Part shown: positions 16,511-25,059 of the stretch, one piece after another
Numbering within the stretch: position 1 is the first letter of the stretch
Layout of the letters: each line of letters starts with the position of its first letter
Assembly: GCF_006442815.1 (NCBI RefSeq)
Contig: NZ_VFVL01000023.1
Location: forward strand, 1 to 64,000
DNA length: 64,000 nucleotides
Source of the DNA: Mesorhizobium sp. B2-4-3
Lineage (GTDB): Bacteria > Pseudomonadota > Alphaproteobacteria > Rhizobiales > Rhizobiaceae
Reading direction: 5' to 3'
Notes under the pieces: model-generated
Told to the model about the DNA's origin: nothing
Databases searched by the model: none
Seen by the model: the letters and a program-made list of their open reading frames with translations, nothing else
Translations under genes and position numbers: made by a program

Positions 16511-17187
16511 AGCATATCCTCGACCGCCCCGTTTGGAGCGCGCTCGAAACGCGGCAAAGGACTTTCGCTGAGGGTGATGATCTCGCGCGCCGGTACCGGC
16601 CATCGATCATTCCGTTCGCCGCCACGGCAACGGACGATCCGGAAAGCCTGCACGCGCTCGGAAGGCTCGTTCCCGCCGGCGAGACCGTCATCCTGGCCCA
16701 GGCCGACAGCATTGTCCTGCCGGACACGCTTGTCGCGACGATGACCGCCGATGCCGTGCAGATGATTGCCGAGCAAGCTTTGCAAACGGTCGCCGATGAT
16801 CGGATCGAGCAACTGATGCGGCAAGACGCGGCCGAGATGCTTGCGCTCGCCTCGCTGACGAAGCCTGGCCCGTTCACGCTGGAAGCCTTGAGCCTTGGCG
16901 AATTCTGGGGCGTGAAGATCGACGGCAGACTGGCCGCGATGGCCGGCGAGCGGATGAAGCAGCCCCGCCATTCGGAACTCAGCGGCGTGTGCTCGCATCC
17001 GGATTTTCGCGGCGGCGGTCTCGCTAGGCTGTTATCGCTGTTCGTGGCCAACCGCATCACGGCGCGCGGCGAGGTGCCATATCTGCACGCCTTTGCCAAC
17101 AATGCCGCGGCGATCAGGCTCTACGAGTCGATCGGCTTCCGCTTGCGCAGTGCGATGAACATCGCGGTGGTTCAGCGGGCGGGGTGA
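16507..17187 (+). CDS. GNAT family N-acetyltransferase
   Basis: 226 residues. The acetyl-CoA-binding motif A is recognisable as GVCSHPDFRGGGLARLLS, and motif B as HAFANNAAAIRLYESIGF. Residues 1-110 are a partly degenerate GNAT half, consistent with a tandem GNAT. Acceptor unknown. Coupled to the preceding MarR gene. Confidence 0.87.
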   Translation: MKHILDRPVWSALETRQRTFAEGDDLARRYRPSIIPFAATATDDPESLHALGRLVPAGETVILAQADSIVLPDTLVATMTADAVQMIAEQALQTVADDRIEQLMRQDAAEMLALASLTKPGPFTLEALSLGEFWGVKIDGRLAAMAGERMKQPRHSELSGVCSHPDFRGGGLARLLSLFVANRITARGEVPYLHAFANNAAAIRLYESIGFRLRSAMNIAVVQRAG

Positions 17188-17198
17188 GACGCCGGCTT

Positions 17199-17371
17199 CG
17201 TCATCCACGGGCGGAGCAAGGAGCGCAGCGACGCAGCGCAGACCCGAGGATCCATTCCGTGACTTCGACGCGCCGCTATGATGCAGAATTCTACGCCGCT
17301 GCGCCCGACGCCCGAGGTAACGGAATGGATTCCAGGGTCTCCGCGACGGAGCTTCGCCCTGGAATGACGAC
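17199..17371. repeat. Family C element
   Basis: Arms CGTCATCCACGGGCGGAGC and CGCCCTGGAATGACGA around an imperfect core (GCAGAATTCTACG). It lies between the convergent GNAT and PhoX genes and fills the 230-bp gap. Confidence 0.8.
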
Positions 17372-17419
17372 GTTGGAGAGGCTTCCGCCAGTCCCCAGCG
17401 TCTGCGCTACCTTAGCGCA

Positions 17420-19417
17420 TCACACCGCTATCTTGCCGCCGCCCTGCTTCGTGATCGCAACGACCGACGGCCGTACCGGCATGTCCGGCTTGAAGTCCGG
17501 CCAGCGGGTCGACGGGTCTTCGTAATAGGACGGACGGCCGAAGCCTTCCCAGTCCTCGCCGCCATCGCCCGGATGCTGGACGGCGACGAAAGCGGTCTGG
17601 TCGTCCGGCGAAAACAGCGGGCCGCACATCTCGGCGCCGATCGGCACGCGGAAGAACAGTTTCGATGTCGCCCGCGCGGCACCCTCGGTGTCGACCGCCC
17701 ACAGGCCATCGGTGCGGCCGGTGGCCTTCGGGCCCTGGCCGTCGGTGGCGACCCACAGGCGTCCGGCGGAATCGACGGCGCAATTGTCCGGCATGCCGAA
17801 CCAGCCATGGGCAGTGGTGGCGGTGGAGAAGGTGGCGCCGACATCGGCCACGGAAGGATCGCCGCATTTCAACAGCACTTCCCATTTGCCCTTGGTCGCC
17901 GCGAAGTCACCACCCTCCTCGACGATCTCGATGATGTGGCCGAAGGCGTTGCCGGCGCGCGGATTGGCGGCGTCGACCTGCTCGGCCTTGCGCTTGGAAT
18001 TGTTGGTCAGCATGACATAGACCTTGCCGTTGCCGGCATTGGGCTGGATGTCCTCCGGCCGGTCCATCTTGGTGGCGCCGAGCAGGTCGGCGGCGCGCCG
18101 CGTCTCGATGAGAACGTCGGCTTGGGACGCAAAACCGTTCTCGGCCGTCAGCGGGCCCTGCCCGAACACGATCGGCATCCATTCGACCGAGCCGTCCTCG
18201 GCGAATTTGGCCACGTGCAGCGTGCCGTCGTCGAGCAGGTTCATGTTGGCCGCGCGGTCATCGGGATTGAACTTACCGGCAGTGACGAATTTGTAGACAT
18301 AGTCGAAGCGTTCGTCGTCGCCGAGATAGAAGACGACGCGGCCATCCCTGGCGACGATCGATTCGGCGCCCTCATGCTTGAAGCGGCCCATGGCGGTGCG
18401 CTTCCGCGGCACCGAGGCCGGATCGTTGACGTCGACCTCGACGATCCAGCCGAACCGGTTCGGCTCGTTCGGCTCCTTGGCGAGGTCGAAGCGGTCGTAA
18501 TGCGCGCCCCACTCATAGGCGCCTTCCGGAATGCCGAGCCGCTTGTAGTTGGCGGCCTCCCCGTGGCCTTCCGGCAATTCGCCCGAGAAATAGCCATGGA
18601 TGTTCTCCTCGGCCATCACATAGGTGCCCCAGGGCGTGACGCCGCCGGCGCAGTTGTTGACGGTGCCGATGACCTTGGCGCCGGACGGATCGGCATTGGT
18701 CTTGACGCGATCATGGCCGGCGACCGGGCCGGACAGCGCCATCTCGGTGTTGGAGGTGATGCGCCGGTTGAGCTTGCCGCCGCGCACCACCTGCCACTTG
18801 CCGCCCTGCTTGCGGATCTCGACGATGGTGCCGCCATGCGCCGCCATCTCGACATCGACCTGCTCCTTCGAGAGCGGCGCCACCTCGGCGGCCTTCTTGC
18901 CGTCCTTCTCGACGATCGAGACGATGCCGGGGAACATCAGATGCGGGTTGGTGTATTCGTGATTGACCACCAGCAAGCCGTGCTCGGCCGAGCCGTCGAT
19001 CGGGATATAGCCGACATAGTCGTTGTTGTAGCCGAACTGCCTGGCCTGGGCTTCGGCCGACTGTTTTGCCGGATCGAACACCGGCGAGTCGGCGAACAGC
19101 GGATCGCCCCAGCGCAACAGCACGTCGGCGTCATAGCCCGGCGCGACATGGTGCTTGTCGTCGATGCCGGTCTCGAGCTCGTCGAACTTGAAAGCCGAAG
19201 CCTCTGCGGCGCGCGCCTCGTCGGCGGCGATCAGGGCCAGCGGGCTGACGGTGGCGGCAATGGCCGAGACGGCCAGCGAGCCCATGAGAAAGCCGCGGCG
19301 CGAGAAACGCGCGGAGATGATCTCGCCCATGGTGCGGTTGTCGGTCGGGTTGACGGGCGGGCCGTCATTTTCCTCGAGCTGGCTGGTGCGGAAGCGGGTC
19401 TCAGGGGTGACGGTCAT
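17420..19417 (-). CDS. phoX: PhoX family alkaline phosphatase
   Basis: 665 residues. The N-terminus has a twin-arginine signal (FSRRGFLMGSLAVSAIAA) and an ARAAE cleavage site, so the protein is exported folded. The DUF839 body shows YIPIDGS, VNHEYTNPH, GTVNNCAGGVTPWGTYVMAEEN, VDVNDP and FAVQHPGD-like stretches characteristic of PhoX. The family hydrolyses phosphate monoesters with Ca2+ and Fe3+ cofactors in the periplasm. Start ATG at 19417. A putative Pho box lies 80 bp upstream, which fits induction by phosphate starvation. Confidence 0.92.
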   Translation of the reverse strand: MTVTPETRFRTSQLEENDGPPVNPTDNRTMGEIISARFSRRGFLMGSLAVSAIAATVSPLALIAADEARAAEASAFKFDELETGIDDKHHVAPGYDADVLLRWGDPLFADSPVFDPAKQSAEAQARQFGYNNDYVGYIPIDGSAEHGLLVVNHEYTNPHLMFPGIVSIVEKDGKKAAEVAPLSKEQVDVEMAAHGGTIVEIRKQGGKWQVVRGGKLNRRITSNTEMALSGPVAGHDRVKTNADPSGAKVIGTVNNCAGGVTPWGTYVMAEENIHGYFSGELPEGHGEAANYKRLGIPEGAYEWGAHYDRFDLAKEPNEPNRFGWIVEVDVNDPASVPRKRTAMGRFKHEGAESIVARDGRVVFYLGDDERFDYVYKFVTAGKFNPDDRAANMNLLDDGTLHVAKFAEDGSVEWMPIVFGQGPLTAENGFASQADVLIETRRAADLLGATKMDRPEDIQPNAGNGKVYVMLTNNSKRKAEQVDAANPRAGNAFGHIIEIVEEGGDFAATKGKWEVLLKCGDPSVADVGATFSTATTAHGWFGMPDNCAVDSAGRLWVATDGQGPKATGRTDGLWAVDTEGAARATSKLFFRVPIGAEMCGPLFSPDDQTAFVAVQHPGDGGEDWEGFGRPSYYEDPSTRWPDFKPDMPVRPSVVAITKQGGGKIAV

Positions 19418-19478
19418 GGGATTCCTCTGGCTTCTGAGGTGGCTGAGATTTTGACCTTCCGACCCCTAAAGCGCGCCG

Positions 19479-19496
19479 ATCACATTTTCGTGACAT
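19479..19496 (-). promoter_or_regulatory. Candidate Pho box
   Basis: On the minus strand the 18-base sequence reads ATGTCAC-N4-ATGTGAT, two imperfect copies of the CTGTCAT direct repeat at the PhoB spacing, about 60-80 bp ahead of phoX. Confidence 0.45.
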
Positions 19497-19558
19497 GGCT
19501 TCGGTGATTTGGCGAAGCTGTCGATGACGGCCCCCTTGCCCTATCCTCCACCGCCGGC

Positions 19559-19972
19559 TTGACGGTTTCGCCCGCTTCGGAAACAAGGGCTGCGGCCGGC
19601 GTGGCGACGGCGCTTCAAGAAGGGGACGGCAGGGTGGGCTTCTGGGGACTGGCGCAGCTCGGCATTTCGACGGTGATGTTCCTGCTGGCGGCGATGGCGG
19701 CCAAGCATTGGGGGATGGCGCCGAGCCTGGCCAAGCTCCTTTTGACGCTGGCGCTCTACACGGCCGGCAATCTGATCATGCTGCGGCTGGTGCGCGAGTT
19801 CGGCATGTCGGTGTCGTTCAGCCTGTCGGCGGTGATCCAGCTCGTCTCGGTCAATGCCGTGGCGCTCGCCTTCTTCGGCGAGCGGCTAAATGCTTTGCAA
19901 ACGACAGGCGTGGTGCTGGCGATCGCCGCCGTCGCGCTGATCACGCTCGGGCCCTATATGCAACGACTCTAA
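19559..19972 (+). CDS. Small SMR-like membrane protein
   Basis: 137 residues if the TTG at 19559 is the start; a GTG at 19634 (before GFWGLAQLG) would trim it to about 112 residues and looks as plausible. Four hydrophobic segments are present, and the last two (FSLSAVIQLVSVNAVALAFFGERLNALQTTGVVLAIAAVALITLGP) match half an EamA/small multidrug resistance transporter, including the GERL turn. Possibly a small exporter subunit that dimerises; substrate unknown. Confidence 0.7.
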   Translation: MTVSPASETRAAAGVATALQEGDGRVGFWGLAQLGISTVMFLLAAMAAKHWGMAPSLAKLLLTLALYTAGNLIMLRLVREFGMSVSFSLSAVIQLVSVNAVALAFFGERLNALQTTGVVLAIAAVALITLGPYMQRL

Positions 19973-20071
19973 AGCGCGTCGCGATCCTTCAGATTCGCTC
20001 CATGCGCTTTAGGTTCTTGATCTTACGCATGTCTTTGTCCCGAAACCGGTTCCCACTTTCGGGAGACATGC
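19973..20071. repeat. Rhizobial-type intergenic hairpins
   Basis: AAAGCGC and GCGCTTTA bracket the first hairpin; the second is GCATGTC...CCCGAAA pairing with TTTCGGG..GACATGC at 20027-20071. It separates the SMR-like gene from the PAP2 gene and may act as a stem-loop for both. Confidence 0.65.
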
Positions 20072-20094
20072 ATTAGCTGGACCCAGGGGCCCGA

Positions 20095-20796
20095 ATGAAA
20101 TCGACCGCCAACGCGCTCTTCAACAAAATGGAATTCCCAGTGCTGCTAGCCGGGCTGGCGATCGCCGGCGGTCTATGGGGCCTGGTGGAGCTCATTGAGG
20201 TGGCGCGCGCCACGACGCCACATGCCTTCGATACGGAAATCCTGCTTGCCTTCCGCCATGCCGGGCAGCCGGACAGTCCGATCGGTCCACCCTGGCTCGA
20301 AGGCGCGGTGCGCGACGTCACCGCGCTGGGCAGCACCGCCGTGCTGGTGCTGATCACGACGGCGACGATCGTCTATCTGCTCTTGATCCGCAGACCCCTG
20401 ACAGCTCTGTTCATGTTCGCGGCCGTGGCGGGCGGGCAAGTGCTTTCCAGCCTGCTCAAATTCGAGGTCGACCGGCCGCGCCCCGATCTCGTCTCGCATC
20501 TTGTCACCGAGACTTCGCTCTCGTTCCCCAGCGGCCACGCGATGCTGTCGGCGGTGACCTATCTGACACTTGGTTCCTTGGCGGCCCGATTCCTGCCGGA
20601 CCGGACGACCAAGGTCTTCGTGCTCGGCCTTGCCGTGCTCACCACCGTGCTGGTCGGCGCCAGCCGCGTCTATCTCGGCGTGCACTGGCCGTCCGACGTG
20701 CTTGCCGGCTGGTGCGCGGGCTTCGCATGGGCCATGCTGTGCTGGCTTGCGGCGCGCCTGCTGCAGCGACGCAAGGTGGTAGCCGACAGCGACTGA
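20095..20796 (+). CDS. PAP2 family phosphatase
   Basis: 233 residues. The three acid-phosphatase motifs are KFEVDRPRP (C1), SFPSGHAM (C2) and SRVYLGVHWPSDVLAG (C3), carrying the catalytic Arg, His and His. Five to six transmembrane segments place the active site at the periplasmic face. Such enzymes remove phosphate from lipids such as undecaprenyl pyrophosphate or phosphatidylglycerophosphate; the specific substrate cannot be read from the sequence. Stand-alone gene. Confidence 0.92.
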   Translation: MKSTANALFNKMEFPVLLAGLAIAGGLWGLVELIEVARATTPHAFDTEILLAFRHAGQPDSPIGPPWLEGAVRDVTALGSTAVLVLITTATIVYLLLIRRPLTALFMFAAVAGGQVLSSLLKFEVDRPRPDLVSHLVTETSLSFPSGHAMLSAVTYLTLGSLAARFLPDRTTKVFVLGLAVLTTVLVGASRVYLGVHWPSDVLAGWCAGFAWAMLCWLAARLLQRRKVVADSD

Positions 20797-20801
20797 TCGA
20801 G

Positions 20802-20900
20802 GCGACGTCGGCGATTGGCGAAAGCCGCGCAACATCCGATCTCCCCCCTTGAAGGGGAGATGGCCGGCAGGCCAGAGGGGGGCGCTGCCCCGCCGGCATT
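20802..20900. repeat. Family A repeat
   Basis: Single copy with the GGCGATTGGCGAAAGCC spacer portion and the CTCCCCC/AGGGGAG hairpin, between PAP2 and the beta-propeller gene (convergent). Confidence 0.75.
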
Positions 20901-20926
20901 TCAAGGCTTCTCCACAGCCGCGTGGC

Positions 20927-21778
20927 TCAATCCAGCGACAGCGCTACGACCTCGCCTTCGCCCATCAGCGGCACGAAGATCTTCTCACCGTCGGTGCCGA
21001 TGTCGGCGCTGCCGGGCTTGAAGTGCGCCACCGCTTCCGGCGCGCCGCCGGGCTTGTAGCTGTAAAGCGTGCCGGTCATGTAGGCGGTGGCGTAGATGGT
21101 GTCGCCAATGGCGATGACGCCGTCGAGGTCGGCGAATTCTTGAGCGCCCGGCAGGGGCGTGACCTTCTTCGTGGCGAGGTCGACCGACAGCAAGCCGCCC
21201 GGCTCGGCGGTGCTGAAGTCGGTCTTGTTGATGCCCTTGCCCCAGGACGCGACGATCAGCCTGCCGCCATCGGCGAACACACCATTGGGCGAGGCAAGCA
21301 GCGCATCCTTGACGAACAATTCCGGCCTGTCGCCGTCGATGCGGTAGATCGTGTCGGCCAGCATGTCGCTGACATAGACCTTGCCGGCGCTGTCCTGGGT
21401 CATGTCGTTGAGGAACACGGCGCCGGGCACGTCGATTGTCTCGACCAGTCTGCCGCTGGCGAGATCGACGATGCGCACCTTGGTGATGTCGGCGGCGTAG
21501 AGCCTGCCACCGGCGATCGCCATGCCCTTGGGCGCGTCCATGCCGTCCACCCAGTGGCGGGCGATGACCTTGCCGTCCATCGACAGGAGCGACAGGTAGC
21601 CATTGCCGTCCGCCTCGCCGGGATTGCCGGCGATGTTGGAGACGACGATGCGGTCGTGGGCGGCATCGACAAGCGCGGATTCCGGCTGCTCGAAGCCGGT
21701 GGCGCGCCAGAGCTCGCCGGCCTGCGCGACAGATGCGGCGATCGTTGCGACGACGGTTGAGGCGATGAGACGTTTCAT
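20927..21778 (-). CDS. Exported SMP-30-like beta-propeller protein
   Basis: 283 residues from the ATG at 21778, where a Sec signal peptide starts (LIASTVVATIAASVAQA). The body is a repeated blade pattern (GNGYLSLLSMDGKVIAR, NDMTQDSAGKVYVSDM, FADGGRLIVASWG) typical of SMP-30/gluconolactonase-like or NHL propellers. Probably periplasmic; ligand or lactone substrate unknown. It is transcribed away from the XRE regulator gene, and two inverted repeats in the shared gap suggest that regulator controls it. Confidence 0.8.
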   Translation of the reverse strand: MKRLIASTVVATIAASVAQAGELWRATGFEQPESALVDAAHDRIVVSNIAGNPGEADGNGYLSLLSMDGKVIARHWVDGMDAPKGMAIAGGRLYAADITKVRIVDLASGRLVETIDVPGAVFLNDMTQDSAGKVYVSDMLADTIYRIDGDRPELFVKDALLASPNGVFADGGRLIVASWGKGINKTDFSTAEPGGLLSVDLATKKVTPLPGAQEFADLDGVIAIGDTIYATAYMTGTLYSYKPGGAPEAVAHFKPGSADIGTDGEKIFVPLMGEGEVVALSLD

Positions 21779-21809
21779 GGGTACTCTCCTGTAATGACGG
21801 CGGAGAGCT

Positions 21810-21824
21810 AGTATTTTCGATACT
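21810..21824. promoter_or_regulatory. Operator-like inverted repeat 1
   Basis: AGTAT-N5-ATACT in the gap between the divergent propeller and XRE genes, about 30 bp before the propeller start. It shares a GTAT/ATAC core with the next repeat, with centres 40 bp apart. Confidence 0.5.
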
Positions 21825-21848
21825 TTCCCGGAAGCCGGAACAAGACTA

Positions 21849-21865
21849 GTATCGTTCTTCGATAC
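21849..21865. promoter_or_regulatory. Operator-like inverted repeat 2
   Basis: GTATCG-N5-CGATAC, a perfect 6-bp inverted repeat ending 9-27 bp before the two possible XRE start codons. Same core and spacer as repeat 1, so the XRE protein may bind both and repress both promoters. Confidence 0.55.
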
Positions 21866-21873
21866 CAAAACGG

Positions 21874-22677
21874 ATGAATGAGGCGCATTCCATGAACGGC
21901 CCGATCTTCGAGGCGCTGAAACGGACGCTGAAGGCCAAGGGCCTGACCTACCGGACGCTGGCCGAGCGCATGGGCATTTCCGAGCCGACGGTGAAGCGCA
22001 TCTTCCATGAGCGGAACTGCAAGCTCGACCGGCTGATGGAGATCTGCGCCGCAGCCGATGTCGAGCTGGAGAACGTGCTCGGCGCGATGAACCGGGGACC
22101 GGGACCGGCCAACCGCGTCGGGCCGGAGATCGAGCGCCGCCTGGCGGCGCGGCCGGCGCTGCTCTTCGTCTTCATCATGCTGTCGGAGAAATTCACGGCC
22201 GAAGGCATCATGCGCTCGCAGGGCCTGAGCGAGGCTTCGATGTTCCTCTATCTGCGCGATCTCGAGGAGCTCGGGCTGGTGGCGCTGGGGCGCGGCCTCT
22301 CGGCAAGGCTGCTCGTCGACACGCCGATCCAGTGGGATTTCGAGGGACCGCTGAAGCGGCATTTCGAGATGACCAACAAGAATTTTGTCGGCTGGGCGAT
22401 CGGCCATATGGAGCAGGGCGCGACCTTCATCAGCTTTTCCAGGCGCATGCGGCCGCAAACGGCGGAGATGCTGCGGCGAGAGGCCGAGGAGCTCGCCGAG
22501 CGCGCCAGGCTGCTTGCCCATCACGACCAGCACACCACGCCGGAGGACCAGCTCACCGGCTACAAATGGACCTTTGCTTTCGGCGCGACGCCGTTTCCGG
22601 CGATCATGCCGATCGGTCCGCATCCGAGGGATGCGGGCGCTCGAGCGGCGAAGGAGAAACGGGCGCTGCCGGCGTAG
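21874..22677 (+). CDS. XRE family regulator with C-terminal winged helix
   Basis: 267 residues from 21874, or 261 if the ATG at 21892 is used; the second has GAGGCG nine bases upstream and is equally likely. The N-terminal HTH_3 reads TYRTLAERMGISEPTVKRIFHERN, and residues 75-150 carry a possible second winged helix (IMRSQGLSEASMFLYLRDLEELGLV). The rest is helical with no known ligand domain. Two operator-like repeats lie just upstream, shared with the propeller gene, so autorepression is likely. Confidence 0.82.
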   Translation: MNEAHSMNGPIFEALKRTLKAKGLTYRTLAERMGISEPTVKRIFHERNCKLDRLMEICAAADVELENVLGAMNRGPGPANRVGPEIERRLAARPALLFVFIMLSEKFTAEGIMRSQGLSEASMFLYLRDLEELGLVALGRGLSARLLVDTPIQWDFEGPLKRHFEMTNKNFVGWAIGHMEQGATFISFSRRMRPQTAEMLRREAEELAERARLLAHHDQHTTPEDQLTGYKWTFAFGATPFPAIMPIGPHPRDAGARAAKEKRALPA

Positions 22678-22683
22678 CTCTGT

Positions 22684-22856
22684 CCCTTCTCCCCTTGTGG
22701 AAGAAGGTGTCGCCGAAGGCGACGGATGAGGGGTGTTCCAGGGAATGAAACGTTGGCGATTGCGGCTTTAGACGAGCGCGTTGGCCAAGCTGGAGCACCC
22801 CTCATCCGTCTCGGCGCTGCGCGCCGATCCACCTTCTCCCACAAGGGGAGAAGGGA
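22684..22856. repeat. Family B facing pair
   Basis: Two facing copies of CCTTCTCCCCTTGTGG ... GGATGAGGGGTG, with CTTCTCC/GGAGAAGG stems and GGCGCTGCGCGCC-like inner hairpin. It lies between the convergent XRE and CHAD genes. Confidence 0.8.
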
Positions 22857-22861
22857 AGACC

Positions 22862-23794
22862 TTAAGCCGCTTTCGCTTCTTCCTGCGGTCCGGCGAGATC
22901 GTCGCGCGCCTTGCGGGCGAGCTTTTTGGCCGAGCGTTTCGGACTGTCGCCGAACAGCTCGGCGGCATCGGCGAGGCAGGCCTTGGTCAGGCTCTTTTCG
23001 GAGCGCTTCAGCAGCTTGCGCAGCAGCTTCGTGTCCTCGGCGGAGCCGAGCGGCTCGCCTTCGGCGGCGAGCAGGGCGCGCATGACGAAGACGTCGTGCA
23101 ATTCGCCGAGCTGCTCGCCGAGCCTGTCGACCGCCTTGCGGCGCCCCTTGATCGGCGTCGGCCACAGGCGGCCGAGCAGCGACAGATGCATGGAATGCGT
23201 CTTGGCCGCCTTGCGCAGGTCGTGAAAATCCTCGTCCTCGCCGCGCGACTCCGCCTTGTCGAGCGCCTTCTTCGCCCGCCGCAAGATGGCGCGGGCGCCG
23301 TCGGCGAGGATGTCGGCGGCCTGTTCCGGCTGGTCGGGCAGCGCCAGCCTGTCGATGCGCTCCAGGCCTTCCCGGCAAGCGGCGGTCGCCGCATTGATGG
23401 CGGCGTCGAGGCCGGGACCGGCATGGAGCTCATGCTGGCGCAGCACCAGCCGCTCGCGCACGGGATCGAGACCGCCGCCGGCGGATTGTTCCGGAAAGGC
23501 ATCGGCCAGGCGATCGACGGTTTCGATCAAGGCGGTTGCCTCGCGTGGCCCGGCCAGCAGCGCCGATACCTGCTTATAGCATTCGTTCTCGGTCTGGCAG
23601 AACGGTTCGTCCCCGGAACGAACCAGGCGCAGCAAGGCGCGCACGCTCTTCAGCCGCTTGCGGCATTTGTGCAGCCCCTGCTCCGGCTTCTCGCGTGCCA
23701 TCTCGAGATGGGCGATTGCCTTGCCAATCTCGTCGGCCAATATGCGCCTGACCTCGCCGGTCAGCGGCAAGCGCGGATCGATGCGGAAGCTCAT
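22862..23794 (-). CDS. CHAD domain protein
   Basis: 310 residues. A long alpha-helical domain with regularly spaced His, Lys and Arg, including GKAIAHLEMAREKPEQGLHKCRKRLKSVRALLRLVR near residues 25-60 and DFHDLRKAAKTHSMHLSLL near 190, typical of CHAD, a polyphosphate-granule-binding module. It overlaps the CYTH gene by 4 bp. Probably cytoplasmic; the pair suggests a role with polyphosphate or inorganic triphosphate. Confidence 0.88.
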   Translation of the reverse strand: MSFRIDPRLPLTGEVRRILADEIGKAIAHLEMAREKPEQGLHKCRKRLKSVRALLRLVRSGDEPFCQTENECYKQVSALLAGPREATALIETVDRLADAFPEQSAGGGLDPVRERLVLRQHELHAGPGLDAAINAATAACREGLERIDRLALPDQPEQAADILADGARAILRRAKKALDKAESRGEDEDFHDLRKAAKTHSMHLSLLGRLWPTPIKGRRKAVDRLGEQLGELHDVFVMRALLAAEGEPLGSAEDTKLLRKLLKRSEKSLTKACLADAAELFGDSPKRSAKKLARKARDDLAGPQEEAKAA

Positions 23795-24264
23795 GCGGCG
23801 ATCTCCGGAATCCCCCCGAGGGCCAGCGACGCGTTGTAGAATCTCGACTCGCCGGTGACCTCGCGACCGAGCCAGTCGGGCAGCATTTCGTCAGATACGT
23901 CCTCCGGCGTCTCCAGCTCCGCGATCACCAACCCCGCGAGCTTTCCGCCGAAAACATCGACTTCATAGAGATAGCCGCGGTGTCTAACATGGTGGCGTGT
24001 CTTCTCGATGACACGTCCGATGGCAAACCCCATCAATTCCTCGGCCTCGGCAAGCGGGATCGAATATTCGAACTCGTCGCGCTCGCGCGCCCTGTCGCCG
24101 AACTTCAGCGTCAGCCTGGCTGAGCGCCCGTCGCTGATGCGTACGCGCACCGTGCGGCCGGGCTGGGCGGCGACATAGAACTGGCGAATGCGGATTTCCG
24201 CCTCGACCCTGTCGCGCCAGGCCGGACCGGAGACCAGGAACTTACGCTCGACTTCCTTGCCCAT
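23791..24264 (-). CDS. CYTH domain protein (triphosphatase-like)
   Basis: 157 residues. The family-defining N-terminus ExExK reads EVERKFLV. A basic and acidic tunnel pattern follows (IRIRQFYVA, VRVRISDGRSARLTLKFG, EFEYSIPLAEAEEL, YEVDVFGG, LVIAELETP). CYTH enzymes hydrolyse inorganic triphosphate or related substrates in a tunnel. Usually fused or paired with CHAD, as here with a 4-bp overlap. It leads the operon; a 12-bp plus 26-bp palindrome lies in the divergent gap, closer to the TetR gene. Confidence 0.9.
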   Translation of the reverse strand: MGKEVERKFLVSGPAWRDRVEAEIRIRQFYVAAQPGRTVRVRISDGRSARLTLKFGDRARERDEFEYSIPLAEAEELMGFAIGRVIEKTRHHVRHRGYLYEVDVFGGKLAGLVIAELETPEDVSDEMLPDWLGREVTGESRFYNASLALGGIPEIAA

Positions 24265-24312
24265 GGCCGGGCACTAAAGCCTGTGAGGGTCGAGAAGGCA
24301 AGCCGAGCCGAG

Positions 24313-24348
24313 GTCAAATTTGACTTTAATCAATCGATTGATTAAAGT
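24313..24348. promoter_or_regulatory. Tandem perfect palindromes upstream of TetR gene
   Basis: GTCAAATTTGAC (24313-24324) is a perfect 12-bp palindrome that abuts and shares two bases with a 26-bp perfect palindrome at 24323-24348, whose centre reads AATCGATT. The second ends 6 bp before the TetR start codon. This is a strong candidate for the regulator's own operator and could also affect the CYTH promoter. Confidence 0.65.
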
Positions 24349-24354
24349 TGACCC

Positions 24355-25059
24355 ATGAACAAGCACTCAGGCCTGAAAAGGCAGCCGCGCGAGGCCACCA
24401 CTGCGGAGCAGACGCGAACGGCGCTTGTGCACGCCGCGCTCAAGCTGTTCGGGCGGCAAGGTTTCGACGGCACCTCGACGCGCGAGATCGCGGCCGAGGC
24501 CAAAGCCAATATCGGCTCCATCGCCTATCATTTCGGCGGCAAGGAAGGCCTGCGCGCCGCCGCCGCCGATTTTATCGTCGACACCATCCAGGGGATCGCC
24601 GGCCAGGCGCTGGGCGGCGTGCAAGCAGCGGCGCCCCTGGACCCGGAAGCAGCCCGGGCCCAGCTTTTCATAGCGCTCGAGCGGATGGCGGGCTTCGTCG
24701 TGGCCAGTCCGCAAGCGGGCGAGATCGTACAATTCGTACTTCGCGAGCTCTCGCACCCGACCGCCGCGCTCGACCGCATCTATGCCGGCGTGTTCGAGCC
24801 GGCGCACCGGCGGCTGTGCCATATCTGGGAACAGGCGACCGGCGAACCGGCCGAGAGCGAAGCGACCAAGCTCACCGTCTTCACCATGATCGGCCAGGTC
24901 ATTTATTTCCGCATCGGCCGCGAGGCGGTGATGCGCCGGATGGGCTGGCGCGAGATCGGCAATGAAGAGGCCGCCAAGGTGGTGGCGGTCACGACCGGCA
25001 ATTTCAGGGCAATGCTGGCGGCGCGCGATGCGCGCGCCGGCAAGAAGGGCAAATCATGA
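24355..25059 (+). CDS. TetR/AcrR regulator, CecR-like
   Basis: 234 residues. N-terminal HTH: ALKLFGRQGFDGTSTREIAAEAKANIGSIAYHFGGKEGL. The C-terminal half (LDRIYAGVFEPAHRRLCHIWEQATGEPAES, VIYFRIGREAVMRRMGW) matches the DUF1956/CecR ligand domain. In E. coli, CecR controls the ybhGFSR efflux operon, and here the following three genes are the same kind of exporter. It overlaps the HlyD gene by 4 bp and has a strong palindrome directly upstream. Confidence 0.88.
   Translation: MNKHSGLKRQPREATTAEQTRTALVHAALKLFGRQGFDGTSTREIAAEAKANIGSIAYHFGGKEGLRAAAADFIVDTIQGIAGQALGGVQAAAPLDPEAARAQLFIALERMAGFVVASPQAGEIVQFVLRELSHPTAALDRIYAGVFEPAHRRLCHIWEQATGEPAESEATKLTVFTMIGQVIYFRIGREAVMRRMGWREIGNEEAAKVVAVTTGNFRAMLAARDARAGKKGKS

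Noticed and set aside
17573-19507. 644-codon frame antisense to phoX
   Set aside because: PhoX motifs are intact on the minus strand; the plus frame is a GC-rich mirror.
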